A stretch of 64,000 nucleotides of DNA from Desulfobacter sp. Its GTDB lineage: Bacteria > Desulfobacterota > Desulfobacteria > Desulfobacterales > Desulfobacteraceae. Made by a program: the position numbers and the translations under genes. Below are positions 50,921 through 58,845 of the stretch, piece after piece. Position 1 is the stretch's first letter; each line of letters begins with the position of its first letter. The stretch spans positions 5,514,001-5,578,000 of the forward strand of contig CP054837.1 in the NCBI GenBank assembly GCA_028768525.1, given 5' to 3'. A model generated the notes under the pieces. That model saw only the letters and a list, made by a program, of their open reading frames with translations, was not told the origin of the DNA and did no database searches.

Positions 50921-51075
50921 TATTTAAATCCTATGTGGTTTAAGACGTTAGCGCCGCCCTTCACCCGCCGGGCGTGAACACCGGAAGCAGTTGAAAAGAG
51001 ACAAAATTTGTTAATGTAAAACCCTTCCGAAAGGCCGCGCAGTAAGCCTGGTTCCTCTCCAGCGTTTTATACACA

Positions 51076-51519
51076 TTATATTGTTATTACCTGTTTGCAA
51101 ATATCATCTCCGTTTAATATTGATTTTTGCAATTCTACTTTTACTGGACGGTTATAAATAGTTTCGAATATTTGTTTTGTATAGCCCACTGTACAGTTAC
51201 AAAGAAAAGGATGGTTTATTTTTCCACTTGTTACCATACCACACGAGCATTGTTGATATTCTATTACAATATCACTGCCTTGTTTCTGAATGGTCGGTTT
51301 GTTTTGGTATAGCTCGCGGTGGCAAATTTCAAATATTAAATCATCGTCTGAGAAAGTACTAACAGACTGACGAACTTTCAGAATTTTACTGTAATCGTTT
51401 GAAGATTTAATGCATTCTCTACCACAATTTTCAACAATTTTAATTGCAACTTCATCACCAACTAAATTTAATTCATGCAAAATGGTATTAATCCATTTCG
51501 ATTTATCATCAGTTTCCAT
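51076..51519 (-). CDS. Small cysteine-rich protein, V4R-like C-terminus, unknown function
   Basis: 147 residues encoded in noticeably AT-rich DNA. Cysteines cluster in ENCGRECIKS (around residue 35), in QQCSCGMVTSG (about 94) and in HPFLCNCTVGYTKQIFETI. The C-terminal pattern with RPVKVELQKSILNGDDICKQVI resembles the end of V4R/4-vinyl-reductase-type small-molecule sensor domains. Possible metal or cluster binding. No neighbour gives a firm function. Base composition suggests acquisition. Confidence 0.6.
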   Translation of the reverse strand: METDDKSKWINTILHELNLVGDEVAIKIVENCGRECIKSSNDYSKILKVRQSVSTFSDDDLIFEICHRELYQNKPTIQKQGSDIVIEYQQCSCGMVTSGKINHPFLCNCTVGYTKQIFETIYNRPVKVELQKSILNGDDICKQVITI

Positions 51520-51817
51520 TCTGGCCTCTTACGTTGGTCTTTGATGTGTATAAAAGTGGTGATAACTGGAAATTTTACATACCCTATAACTGTAAAAAAT
51601 TCCCATGTTATCTCGTACTATCAACTCCGTCCTGGAAAAAAATATTCCAGGTGATCACTTTGTTTTAAGCTTTCCATGATAGCCCATTTTATCAAGATGT
51701 TTATGGAAAGCATCTTTTAGTCGACAAAATTGGAGATTAACTGACATCTCATTTTAGATCAAGTCCAGGCTTTTATATCTGCTTCGGGTGGCATCGGGGC
51801 CGTCTGAATCTACAGTG

Positions 51818-52354
51818 CTACTCTTGTTCAGAGCAAAGAAATAATTGAATTTCCCCCGAGCAGCTCCCGTTGACATGCATATGGCATTTGCCGATTCCAG
51901 GGATAAACCGATGCGTTATTCCAAGCGCATCTAACCAGCATTTGATTCTGTATAGAACACCGCAGTCATACCGTTCAATAACGCCCAGCCGTTTAATCCC
52001 TGCGTAAGCGAAGCATTTATTTTGATTAAATTCCCATGCCATTTTGTTTTGTTCAGGATAGGTGAATCTCACATTCATAAATTCAGGAATCATTAATTGG
52101 GCGGCTTCGTCAAAAAACGATTTAAATTCATCATAGTCTTCAATCGGCTGAATGCAATCCAAGGTGTTTCTCACCCGTTTAATTTCAATTGAAGACAGCG
52201 ACTTTATCGCTGATTTGTTGAGCTTGTTTGCCACCTCAATCCCAAATTCTTGCAGGCAGTGGAAAAACCACATGCCGTCATGGGTCATCCAGCATTTGTT
52301 CAGAAGATCCACAGTCTCTTTCTGGGTAATATTTGGGGCTTTTTGCAAGGTCAC
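51818..52354 (-). CDS. DUF6125-like protein, unknown function
   Basis: 178 residues in AT-rich DNA. The N-terminal part LLNKCWMTHDGMWFFHCLQEFGIEVANKLNKSA resembles uncharacterised proteins I recall as DUF6125. Cysteines in the C-terminal half (YDCGVLYRIKCW, GKCHMHVNGSC) could bind metal. It has no signal peptide. The 298 bases downstream (51520-51817) hold only a 7-bp hairpin, CCTGGAA..TTCCAGG at 51631-51651, and no gene. The next upstream gene is a methyltransferase. Confidence 0.55.
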   Translation of the reverse strand: MTLQKAPNITQKETVDLLNKCWMTHDGMWFFHCLQEFGIEVANKLNKSAIKSLSSIEIKRVRNTLDCIQPIEDYDEFKSFFDEAAQLMIPEFMNVRFTYPEQNKMAWEFNQNKCFAYAGIKRLGVIERYDCGVLYRIKCWLDALGITHRFIPGIGKCHMHVNGSCSGEIQLFLCSEQE

Positions 52355-52448
52355 CTCCTGTTAAAACAGTGCCATATCATATCAATGGATAAGGGGGCTT
52401 CAGCCGCGGGGCCCTCTGCTTGGGCCGAATGCTTTTTGCAATGTGCCT

Positions 52449-53024
52449 TCACTGTTTATGAAAGATAAACGCATCAAAATTTAATCCCTCAATTTTTTGG
52501 GAAACCAGATTACAATCGGTTGTATACCTGTTCGGATCGGCAGCGTCGGGATGTGACGCATCACTTTTTCTTATCATCTCAATCGACTTTTGATTCGGCT
52601 CGAAAAAGCAGAGGACTCCGTTGGATTTGGCGGTGCGGATAAATTCCTGAATAACCTTTATCCGTTGGGATTCTTCAATGTGATGAAGTGTCCCCTGGCA
52701 AAAAATGGCATCAAAAGTATGATCATCATATGGAATGTCATTGGCGTTAAAAGGGTGAAACTCAATCAGATGATCAACTTGAACTTTTTCTGCATTCTGA
52801 CGCCAGTTTTGATTGGCGTAAATGGTGTCATCATCCCCCGGTTCCCCGGTAATCACTTTATAACCATTCAAGGCAAGGGTTATTGACAGACTGCCCATCC
52901 CTGTTCCGACCTCTAAAATTTCAGCGGGTTTGGGCAAGTGTAATTCTTTTATCACTTTATCTGTATCCACCGCCGAAAAACGATACGCGTCTCCTAAAAT
53001 TTCAATCGCTTTTGTGATGCTCAT
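52449..53024 (-). CDS. Class I SAM-dependent methyltransferase
   Basis: 191 residues with the SAM motif ILEVGTGMGSLSITLALNGY (motif I) and the acidic TGEPGDDDT, then DDHTFDAIFCQGTLHHI (motif IV region) and NGVLCFFEPN. Substrate unknown. It lies 94 bases upstream of the DUF6125-like gene in the same AT-rich patch and orientation. Starts at an ATG after GAGGT-like sequence. Confidence 0.85.
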   Translation of the reverse strand: MSITKAIEILGDAYRFSAVDTDKVIKELHLPKPAEILEVGTGMGSLSITLALNGYKVITGEPGDDDTIYANQNWRQNAEKVQVDHLIEFHPFNANDIPYDDHTFDAIFCQGTLHHIEESQRIKVIQEFIRTAKSNGVLCFFEPNQKSIEMIRKSDASHPDAADPNRYTTDCNLVSQKIEGLNFDAFIFHKQ

Positions 53025-53550
53025 ATTACCTCCCCTCTTTTTTTCAGCTTTTTAGCAGCTATGGTAAATGAAAAAAAATCCATAATAATAAACCGTATAG
53101 ACATAAAATTAATCCGTTTGTTGAGATATCTGTGAAAGTTAGAACAATATGTTTTCCATTTTCCCTGTATCCGAATAGTAAGAAGTTGAATCTGGAAATC
53201 GAACTGGAAGAATATCCTGATCCGTACCGGGAATGCAAGGGGAAAGAAATACGATAATAGGTCCGGGGTGTCTGGGGGGATAGGCCGTGGTGCGGAAGAA
53301 CGCTGTATTGGTGTATGGGCTGCCGGCTGCCAGGACGGCGAAGAGGGTAGGCCATTTACTGCATTCCCGTTGAGGACGGGCGGGAATACTGAAACGGAAG
53401 CGTTTCCCCGAGCCACGGCAGGATTATGCTCGAAAATAAAATAATGCCTGGGCCCCGGTCCATCCAATCCGGGGTTGATCGGGGAAGGGGATGGGAATAT
53501 ACTTGGGGTCTCCATAAGTAAGAACCCTATTTCCATTAGAGGTAAATCCT
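53025..53550. other. 0.5-kb intergenic region with a structured segment
   Basis: No convincing gene. A 171-residue minus-strand frame lacks family features and is Pro/Ser-rich. The segment 53284-53419 can close by GCCGTGG (53284-53290) with CCACGGC (53413-53419) and contains internal hairpins GAAACG-GAAG-CGTTTC (53391-53406), CCCGT-TGAGG-ACGGG (53366-53380) and GCCG..CGGC (53322-53339). This could be a structured 5' leader for the CoA-transferase. It matches no riboswitch consensus known to me. Confidence 0.4.
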
Positions 53551-54960
53551 ATGAAAGAAAAACCGGTTTCAATTAAACTGGAAGATATCGGCGAGGTGGT
53601 GGCCCGCCGCCTTGGCCGTCTGGACCATATCAACTGCTATATCGGTTCCAATGCGGCTACGCCAACGGCAAGTATAGACGCGCTTACCCGTGCCATTAAA
53701 GACGAGGAGTGCAGACTGCCCTTCATGAACATGTTCCACATTCTTCTCCATGGACCCGTGCCCTATGTTGAGGCGGGACTCCAGGACCGGGTCATTGCCT
53801 ATTCCATGTTTTCCGGCGGGGATGTCAGGCAGGCGGCAGACCAGGGCCGTGCCTATTACCTGCCCTGTACCCTGGCCAATATGGACCGGCTCATGGGCAA
53901 AGGCTGCGGGTACGAGATGGACATGGTGATCATGAAGGTCCGGCAGAACCCGGCCACCGGGGAATTCAGCCTGGGTCTCTCCGTGGACGCCGTCCATGCG
54001 GCCCTTGAGACCGCAAAACTGGTCATTGCCGAAGTGGACCCTTCCATGCCCTTCACCCACGGGCAGAGCATCATACCGGCCCAGGACATTGACTATATCA
54101 TCGAGGAGGGTGTCAGGCCCGTGTATACCTTTGATGCACCGGATTTTGAAAAGCTCACCAATGAGGAAAAACGGATCGGGGAACTGATCTGCGGCCATTT
54201 TCTGGCGGACGGCACCACCCTGCAGGTGGGCATCGGCAAAATCCCCGATGCGGTGGTGGGGGTGATTGCCCGGTCCGGGGTAAAGGATCTGGGGGTGCAG
54301 ACCGAGCTGTACGGGGACGGGCTCATGTATCTCCAGGAGAGGGGCATCATCACCAATAAGAAAAAGAAGATCAATACCGGCTATTCCACCACCAGCCTGA
54401 TCATGGGCTCAAAAGCGCTGTACGACTATGTGGACATGCGGGCCCAGGTCCAGATGCGGCCCTGCACCTACACCAATGCGGCCCGGACCGTCCAGGACTG
54501 CGCCCCGTTTTTATCGGTGAACACGGCCATCGGGGTGGATCTTTCCGGCAATGTATGGGCGGATTTCATTGATCCTTCCCGTTACTACGGCGGGGTGGGG
54601 GGACAGCCCGATTTTGTCCGGGCCCTGAGCCATAAAAAATACGGCACCCCGGTGATCGCCATGAAAAGTCTGACCCATAAGGGGGAATCCAAGATCGTGA
54701 CGGCCTGCCCCTCGGGCATCACCCTCACCGCCTCGGCCTACGACGGGGTGGTCATTGTCACCGAATACGGCATCGCCGACCTGCGCGACCTGCCCTGGGG
54801 GTATAAGGGGCTTGCCATTGCCAGCATTTCCCACCCCGACCACAGGGAGCGGCTGCTGAAAACCATTTATGAGGATCCAAGGATGACCAAGCCCAAGGGA
54901 TTCTCCCTGGATAAAGTGCCGCCGGGGGTAACCCTGTATTCGGGCAATACGGCTGTGTGA
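53551..54960 (+). CDS. Acetyl-CoA hydrolase/CoA-transferase family protein
   Basis: 469-residue family I-type CoA-transferase related to butyrate:acetyl-CoA and 4-hydroxybutyrate CoA-transferases. The catalytic glutamate is in LGVQTELYGDGLMYL, after the glycine-rich GTTLQVGIGKIPDAV. C-terminal signatures include YGGVGGQPDFVRA, VTEYGIADLRDLPWGYKGLA and ISHPDHRERL. It probably exchanges CoA between acetyl-CoA and another carboxylate; the acceptor is not predictable. An AGAGGT ribosome-binding site precedes the ATG. Confidence 0.9.
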   Translation: MKEKPVSIKLEDIGEVVARRLGRLDHINCYIGSNAATPTASIDALTRAIKDEECRLPFMNMFHILLHGPVPYVEAGLQDRVIAYSMFSGGDVRQAADQGRAYYLPCTLANMDRLMGKGCGYEMDMVIMKVRQNPATGEFSLGLSVDAVHAALETAKLVIAEVDPSMPFTHGQSIIPAQDIDYIIEEGVRPVYTFDAPDFEKLTNEEKRIGELICGHFLADGTTLQVGIGKIPDAVVGVIARSGVKDLGVQTELYGDGLMYLQERGIITNKKKKINTGYSTTSLIMGSKALYDYVDMRAQVQMRPCTYTNAARTVQDCAPFLSVNTAIGVDLSGNVWADFIDPSRYYGGVGGQPDFVRALSHKKYGTPVIAMKSLTHKGESKIVTACPSGITLTASAYDGVVIVTEYGIADLRDLPWGYKGLAIASISHPDHRERLLKTIYEDPRMTKPKGFSLDKVPPGVTLYSGNTAV

Positions 54961-54986
54961 TGGGGCTGGATCGGAAGGGGGGAATG

Positions 54987-55029
54987 CCGTGCCGCTGCTT
55001 TTCAATGCCGGCGGCACGGTTGATTTCCT
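54987..55029. terminator. Hairpin between convergent CoA-transferase and cytochrome genes
   Basis: CCGTGCCGC (54987-54995) and GCGGCACGG (55011-55019) form a 9-bp stem followed on the plus strand by TTGATTTCCTTT. It is a moderate rho-independent terminator for the CoA-transferase. Confidence 0.55.
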
Positions 55030-55046
55030 TTAACGCTGTCTATCCC

Positions 55047-55379
55047 TTATTTGCATTTGGCCGGGGTCGGCGAATCAAATGCATATTTATGAAGGTAGGA
55101 AAAAATATTGTTCCGGTCTTTTTCGGATAGTTTTTCCCATTCTGCCGCGCATTCCAGTTTTTTATACTTGTTGGGCTTGAACACCCGTTTCCACTGGGCC
55201 TGGGTTTTGCTGTCAGGGCTTAGGGATTCTGCTGTACCGCTGTCGCTGTGACAGGTGCGGCAGCTTTTTCGAAAGGAATATTTTCCTTTGCGGTAGTTGC
55301 CGTCGCCGGCGGAAACCGCTGCAACGGATAAACAGATCATGGACAGGCTGAGCACCATAAAAAGGATGATTTTTTTCAC
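55047..55379 (-). CDS. Monoheme c-type cytochrome-like protein
   Basis: 110 residues starting at a GTG (55379) with AGGAG nine bases upstream. A Sec signal peptide (KKIILFMVLSLSMICLSVAAVSA) is followed by a mature protein with one heme motif CRTCH. The C-terminal half is helical (ECAAEWEKLSEKDRNNIFSYLHKYAF). It is periplasmic and lies 25 bases downstream of the porin gene, so likely cotranscribed. The frame extends far upstream into the porin end, but those residues precede the signal peptide and are not real. Confidence 0.85.
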   Translation of the reverse strand: MKKIILFMVLSLSMICLSVAAVSAGDGNYRKGKYSFRKSCRTCHSDSGTAESLSPDSKTQAQWKRVFKPNKYKKLECAAEWEKLSEKDRNNIFSYLHKYAFDSPTPAKCK

Positions 55380-55404
55380 TTTGTTTTTCTCCTGAATTAA
55401 GTGT

Positions 55405-57117
55405 TTAGAATTTAACTGTGGCTGACAGGTATACATTCCAGACTTTATCAACAACCGGGAACAGGGTGTCCAGGGCATTGGCATCGGATATGGCGACCGG
55501 CGCACCTAACGGATTGCCGCTGCCGGTGTATTCATAGTTGTAATAGCGTCCGCCGAGTTTCACGAAAAAATTGTCCGCGAAAACGGGCTGAATATAATAG
55601 GTTTCAAATACGTGGCCCCGGGCCCCCAGTTTGGAATCCACCAGGGAATCCTCGGCCCCTGAAAAATTAAACCAGTATTTTGACCCCCAGTTGTATTCCA
55701 GGCCCAGGCGACCGTCGTAGGGCATGGGGAAAATGGCGCCGGCGTAGATGCTGTAGCCGTCCCGGCTTTCAAGTTCCCCGTTGGAATTCAGCAGGCCGTA
55801 GCCCAGAAGATTGTAAAAGGGATGCTGGGAGGTCTGCTCCGGGCTGGTATGGCTCCAGGCAAAAGAGAGGAATAAATCAATGTCCTTGTCAAATCTCTCG
55901 GACAGATTGGTTCTCAGCAGCAGGGTGGCGGCGGTCCAGTCCCCGATGTTGGTTGTGGGCTCGGTGCGGCTGATATAGGATCCCGTGTTCTGGGCAAAGG
56001 TATAGGTGCCGTCGGCGTTCTGGGTGACGGTAAAGGGCATGACGGTCTGGCCTGTGAACCCGTCGGTGATGTCCGGGGCATGGGCCACATTAATGACGGC
56101 ACTGGTGGTGTCGTCGTCATAGGCGGTGGCAATGAAGCCCAGCATGTTGACATCGTCCACCGGGGAGGTGGCCGACATGGAACTGCTGTTGCCGAAGCCG
56201 CTTTCAAATCCCACGCCGTAGCATAGTTTGAATGCCGCCCCCGGAATGCCTGTCAGGTCTTCAAGGCCGAAATTAAGGGAGGCTCCGTCAAACTGCCAGT
56301 TGATGATGTGGGCCAGGGGAGACCCGCCTTCAAGGCTGTATTCCCCGTATTCAAGGGGAGGGCCGTCGGTGGAGGGGCGGCGGCCCAGGGAAAAGTTCAG
56401 GGGCAGGTTTTCAAGGGGGTGCTTATAATTGAAATAGGCCCTCTCCAGGTGGATGGTGTCCCCGCTGGGCAGGCTTGAGGTGGTCCCGTCCAGGGAAATA
56501 TTACTCATGCTGCCGTTGTAATACTGGACTTCGGAGCTGTCCCCCCAGACTTTATAGGCGGCCAGCCTGCCTGCGAAACTGAGCTGGGGATTGATTTTCG
56601 CCTTCATATTGATGCGGAACCGGTTGGTGAAAATCGCGTCATTGTCCACATCGCTTTTTTCGGCTGCGGGAATGGTATTGGTGGCTGCCATATTGTTCAG
56701 TGCCGTCTGGATCTGGGTGGCCGTCGCACCGTTGAATCCGCCGCTTCCCACGGGTGTGAAAAAATTTGTCATCATGGAAGCGGGGGCTGTCAGGACATCG
56801 TCATAATGTATGGAATCCCCCCGGCTTCTCAATTCGATGCCCAGGGAGAGCTTGTCTGTGGCGGTGTGCAGTTCGGCCTGGTTGAGGCGTTCATCCATCT
56901 CTTCCATCGCCTCTGCTTCTTCGGCTTTTTCTTCCTCCATATCCGCAAGTTTCTGCTGCACCTGGGTCATCATTTCCGTCAACTGGGCCAATTGCTTTTT
57001 CAGCGTCTCCACCTCGGTATCGGCCCACAGGGGCGAAGAACCGGGGCCGGCCCATAGGAAGCAACTCAAGAATGCCAATAAAAAAATCGTTTTTATCACT
57101 TGCCTGTTTTTTTTCAT
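55405..57117 (-). CDS. DUF3373-type outer-membrane porin
   Basis: About 570 residues. A signal peptide (KKNRQVIKTIFLLAFLSCFLWAG) is followed by a coiled coil (EVETLKKQLAQLTEMMTQVQQ to about residue 80), then a long beta-rich part ending in NVYLSATVKF with the C-terminal Phe typical of outer-membrane barrels. It matches the DUF3373 porin family seen in deltaproteobacteria. AAGGAG precedes the ATG at 57117, so that start is preferred over the in-frame ATG at 57135, which lies upstream of this site. Substrate unknown; a candidate sigma-54 promoter lies upstream. Confidence 0.87.
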   Translation of the reverse strand: MKKNRQVIKTIFLLAFLSCFLWAGPGSSPLWADTEVETLKKQLAQLTEMMTQVQQKLADMEEEKAEEAEAMEEMDERLNQAELHTATDKLSLGIELRSRGDSIHYDDVLTAPASMMTNFFTPVGSGGFNGATATQIQTALNNMAATNTIPAAEKSDVDNDAIFTNRFRINMKAKINPQLSFAGRLAAYKVWGDSSEVQYYNGSMSNISLDGTTSSLPSGDTIHLERAYFNYKHPLENLPLNFSLGRRPSTDGPPLEYGEYSLEGGSPLAHIINWQFDGASLNFGLEDLTGIPGAAFKLCYGVGFESGFGNSSSMSATSPVDDVNMLGFIATAYDDDTTSAVINVAHAPDITDGFTGQTVMPFTVTQNADGTYTFAQNTGSYISRTEPTTNIGDWTAATLLLRTNLSERFDKDIDLFLSFAWSHTSPEQTSQHPFYNLLGYGLLNSNGELESRDGYSIYAGAIFPMPYDGRLGLEYNWGSKYWFNFSGAEDSLVDSKLGARGHVFETYYIQPVFADNFFVKLGGRYYNYEYTGSGNPLGAPVAISDANALDTLFPVVDKVWNVYLSATVKF

Positions 57118-57207
57118 CCAATTCTCCTTTTTCATCCAAACGTAGTATTATTTTTCTGCTTTTTTTGGGCAGCAGGACGCCCTTGTTTCCTTGCAGGGCC
57201 AAAAAAG

Positions 57208-57223
57208 AGCAAAATGCATACCG
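57208..57223 (-). promoter_or_regulatory. Candidate sigma-54 promoter (-24/-12) of the porin-cytochrome operon
   Basis: On the minus strand CGGTATGCATTTTGCT keeps the invariant GG and the TTGC with correct spacing and the trailing T, against consensus TGGCACG-N4-TTGCW (three mismatches in the -24 half). It lies about 90 bases upstream of the porin start, and the divergent gene encodes a sigma-54 activator. Confidence 0.5.
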
Positions 57224-57303
57224 AAAAAGGCTGTCCGCATTGTTTCTCCTTTAAATTCAGGCCATAACAGGAAAAAGGGGCTTGTGGACGGCGGCGGAAT
57301 CTG

Positions 57304-57325
57304 TTAACACCTTAACAGGTGTTAA
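57304..57325. promoter_or_regulatory. Palindromic enhancer-type site
   Basis: TTAACACCT-TAAC-AGGTGTTAA is a perfect 9-bp dyad with a 4-base spacer. It lies about 80-115 bases upstream of the candidate sigma-54 promoter and 38 bases before the regulator gene, the usual arrangement for an activator that controls the divergent operon and itself. Confidence 0.65.
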
Positions 57326-57362
57326 GGTATCAATCGTTAATCCTAAGTGAACACAGGTGCCC

Positions 57363-58730
57363 ATGGACATTTCCCGGTATTGGAAGAACATTGTGGATTC
57401 GTTGCAGGATGGAATTATGGTGGTGGATACCGGCGGCATCATCCGGGCGGTCAATCCGTCGGTTGAAAAGCTCACCGGCTACCCTAAAGATGAACTGCTG
57501 GGGCAGTCCTGCAGGATCCTCAATTGTACGGGATGTAAAATTATCGGAAAGGGCAGAGGGCCTGACTTCTGCAAGCTTTTCACGGTGGGAGAGTCCAAGC
57601 TGAAAAACTGTACCATTACCAATAAAGATAACCACGCCGTTTATATCCTGAAAAAAGGGGTTGTCATTACCGATGACCGGGGCAAGATGATTGGTGCCGT
57701 GGAGGTGCTGACGGATATGACGGTACTCAGGCGCAAACAGGAAGAAATAGATACCTTAAAAAAGATTCTCCATTTCGAGAACGGATTTTACGGCATCCTT
57801 GGAAAAACACCGGTCATGGAGACCATGTTCCACCTGATCCGCCAGGTTTCAGATTCCGATGCCCCGGTGCTGATCCAGGGGGAGAGCGGCACGGGAAAGG
57901 AAATGGTGGCCCTGGCTGTCCATGAAAACAGCCCGAGAAAGGGGCAGCCGTTCATAAAGGTTAACTGCGCCGCCCTCAATGAAAATTTATTTGAAAGCGA
58001 ATTGTTCGGCCATGTTAAAGGGGCCTTTACCGGGGCGGATAAAAACCGGGTAGGGCGTTTTGAGGCCGCCAATTCAGGGTCTATTTTTCTGGACGAAATT
58101 GGGGATATCCCCTTGTCCACCCAGGTGAAGCTGCTTCGCGTTCTGGAGGAAAAAGAGGTGGAACGGGTGGGGGAGCATGCCCCATTCCCCGTTGATATCC
58201 GGATTATTTCCGCCACCAACAGGAACCTTGAGCAGATGGTCCGCCAGGGGCTGTTCAGAAAAGATCTTTTTTTCAGGATCAATGTTTTTCCCTTGTCCTG
58301 TCCGCCCCTGAACCGCCGGAAAGAGGATATCCCTTTGATTATCAATGAATTCATCCGGCAGAACAATGAAAAGAGCAATAAGCCCATCCTGGGGGTGTCG
58401 GCGGGGGCCATGGAATTGCTGGCGGCGTACAATTGGCCTGGCAATGTCCGGGAATTAAGAAATGCCATTGAGTATGCCTGTGTACTTTGTCCGGGGGGAT
58501 GGATCGGAGCCGAACATCTGCCGCCTTCATTCCGGATCGAGAACATCTGCCAGTCCCTGGATTCTGAGTCCCCGGCACCGGAAGGCGCAGGGGAAAGGGC
58601 CGCCCTCATTGCCCAGCTCCGGCAAACCCGGGGAAACCAGTCGGAACTTGCACGCCGGCTGGGGATCAGCCGGGTCACATTGTGGAAGCGGGTAAAAAAA
58701 TACGGGATCAGGATACCCGAAGATATATAG
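57363..58730 (+). CDS. PAS/sigma-54-interacting Fis-type transcriptional activator
   Basis: About 455 residues. The N-terminal PAS domain (DSLQDGIMVVDTGGIIRAVN) carries a cysteine cluster (SCRILNCTGCKIIG, DFCKLF, KNC) that could bind an iron-sulfur cluster or sense redox. The AAA+ domain has Walker A GESGTGKEMVA, the sigma-54-contacting GAFTGA and Walker B SIFLDEIGDIP. The C-terminal Fis helix-turn-helix is RGNQSELARRLGISRVTLWKRVKKYG. It diverges from the porin-cytochrome operon. I favour the ATG at 57363 over a GTG at 57357. Confidence 0.92.
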   Translation: MDISRYWKNIVDSLQDGIMVVDTGGIIRAVNPSVEKLTGYPKDELLGQSCRILNCTGCKIIGKGRGPDFCKLFTVGESKLKNCTITNKDNHAVYILKKGVVITDDRGKMIGAVEVLTDMTVLRRKQEEIDTLKKILHFENGFYGILGKTPVMETMFHLIRQVSDSDAPVLIQGESGTGKEMVALAVHENSPRKGQPFIKVNCAALNENLFESELFGHVKGAFTGADKNRVGRFEAANSGSIFLDEIGDIPLSTQVKLLRVLEEKEVERVGEHAPFPVDIRIISATNRNLEQMVRQGLFRKDLFFRINVFPLSCPPLNRRKEDIPLIINEFIRQNNEKSNKPILGVSAGAMELLAAYNWPGNVRELRNAIEYACVLCPGGWIGAEHLPPSFRIENICQSLDSESPAPEGAGERAALIAQLRQTRGNQSELARRLGISRVTLWKRVKKYGIRIPEDI

Positions 58731-58780
58731 TTAAAAATATCTTGTCTTTTCAAAGCATTCTCAGTGGTATATAAGAGACT

Positions 58781-58794
58781 GGCTGTACACAGCC
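58781..58794. promoter_or_regulatory. Short dyad upstream of RND genes
   Basis: GGCTGT-AC-ACAGCC is a perfect 6-bp dyad in the 115-base gap before the membrane-fusion gene, just after an AT-rich TATATAA. It could be a repressor site; no cognate regulator is identified. Confidence 0.35.
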
Positions 58795-58845
58795 AATCGG
58801 TTTTCATATAAAAACATTCAACTCCATTCAAAGGGAGCTGTCGTT

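Noticed and set aside
53021..53536. 171-residue minus-strand frame upstream of the methyltransferase
   Set aside because: Pro/Ser-rich with no family resemblance, and it overlaps a segment that folds into several hairpins. Unlikely to be a protein.
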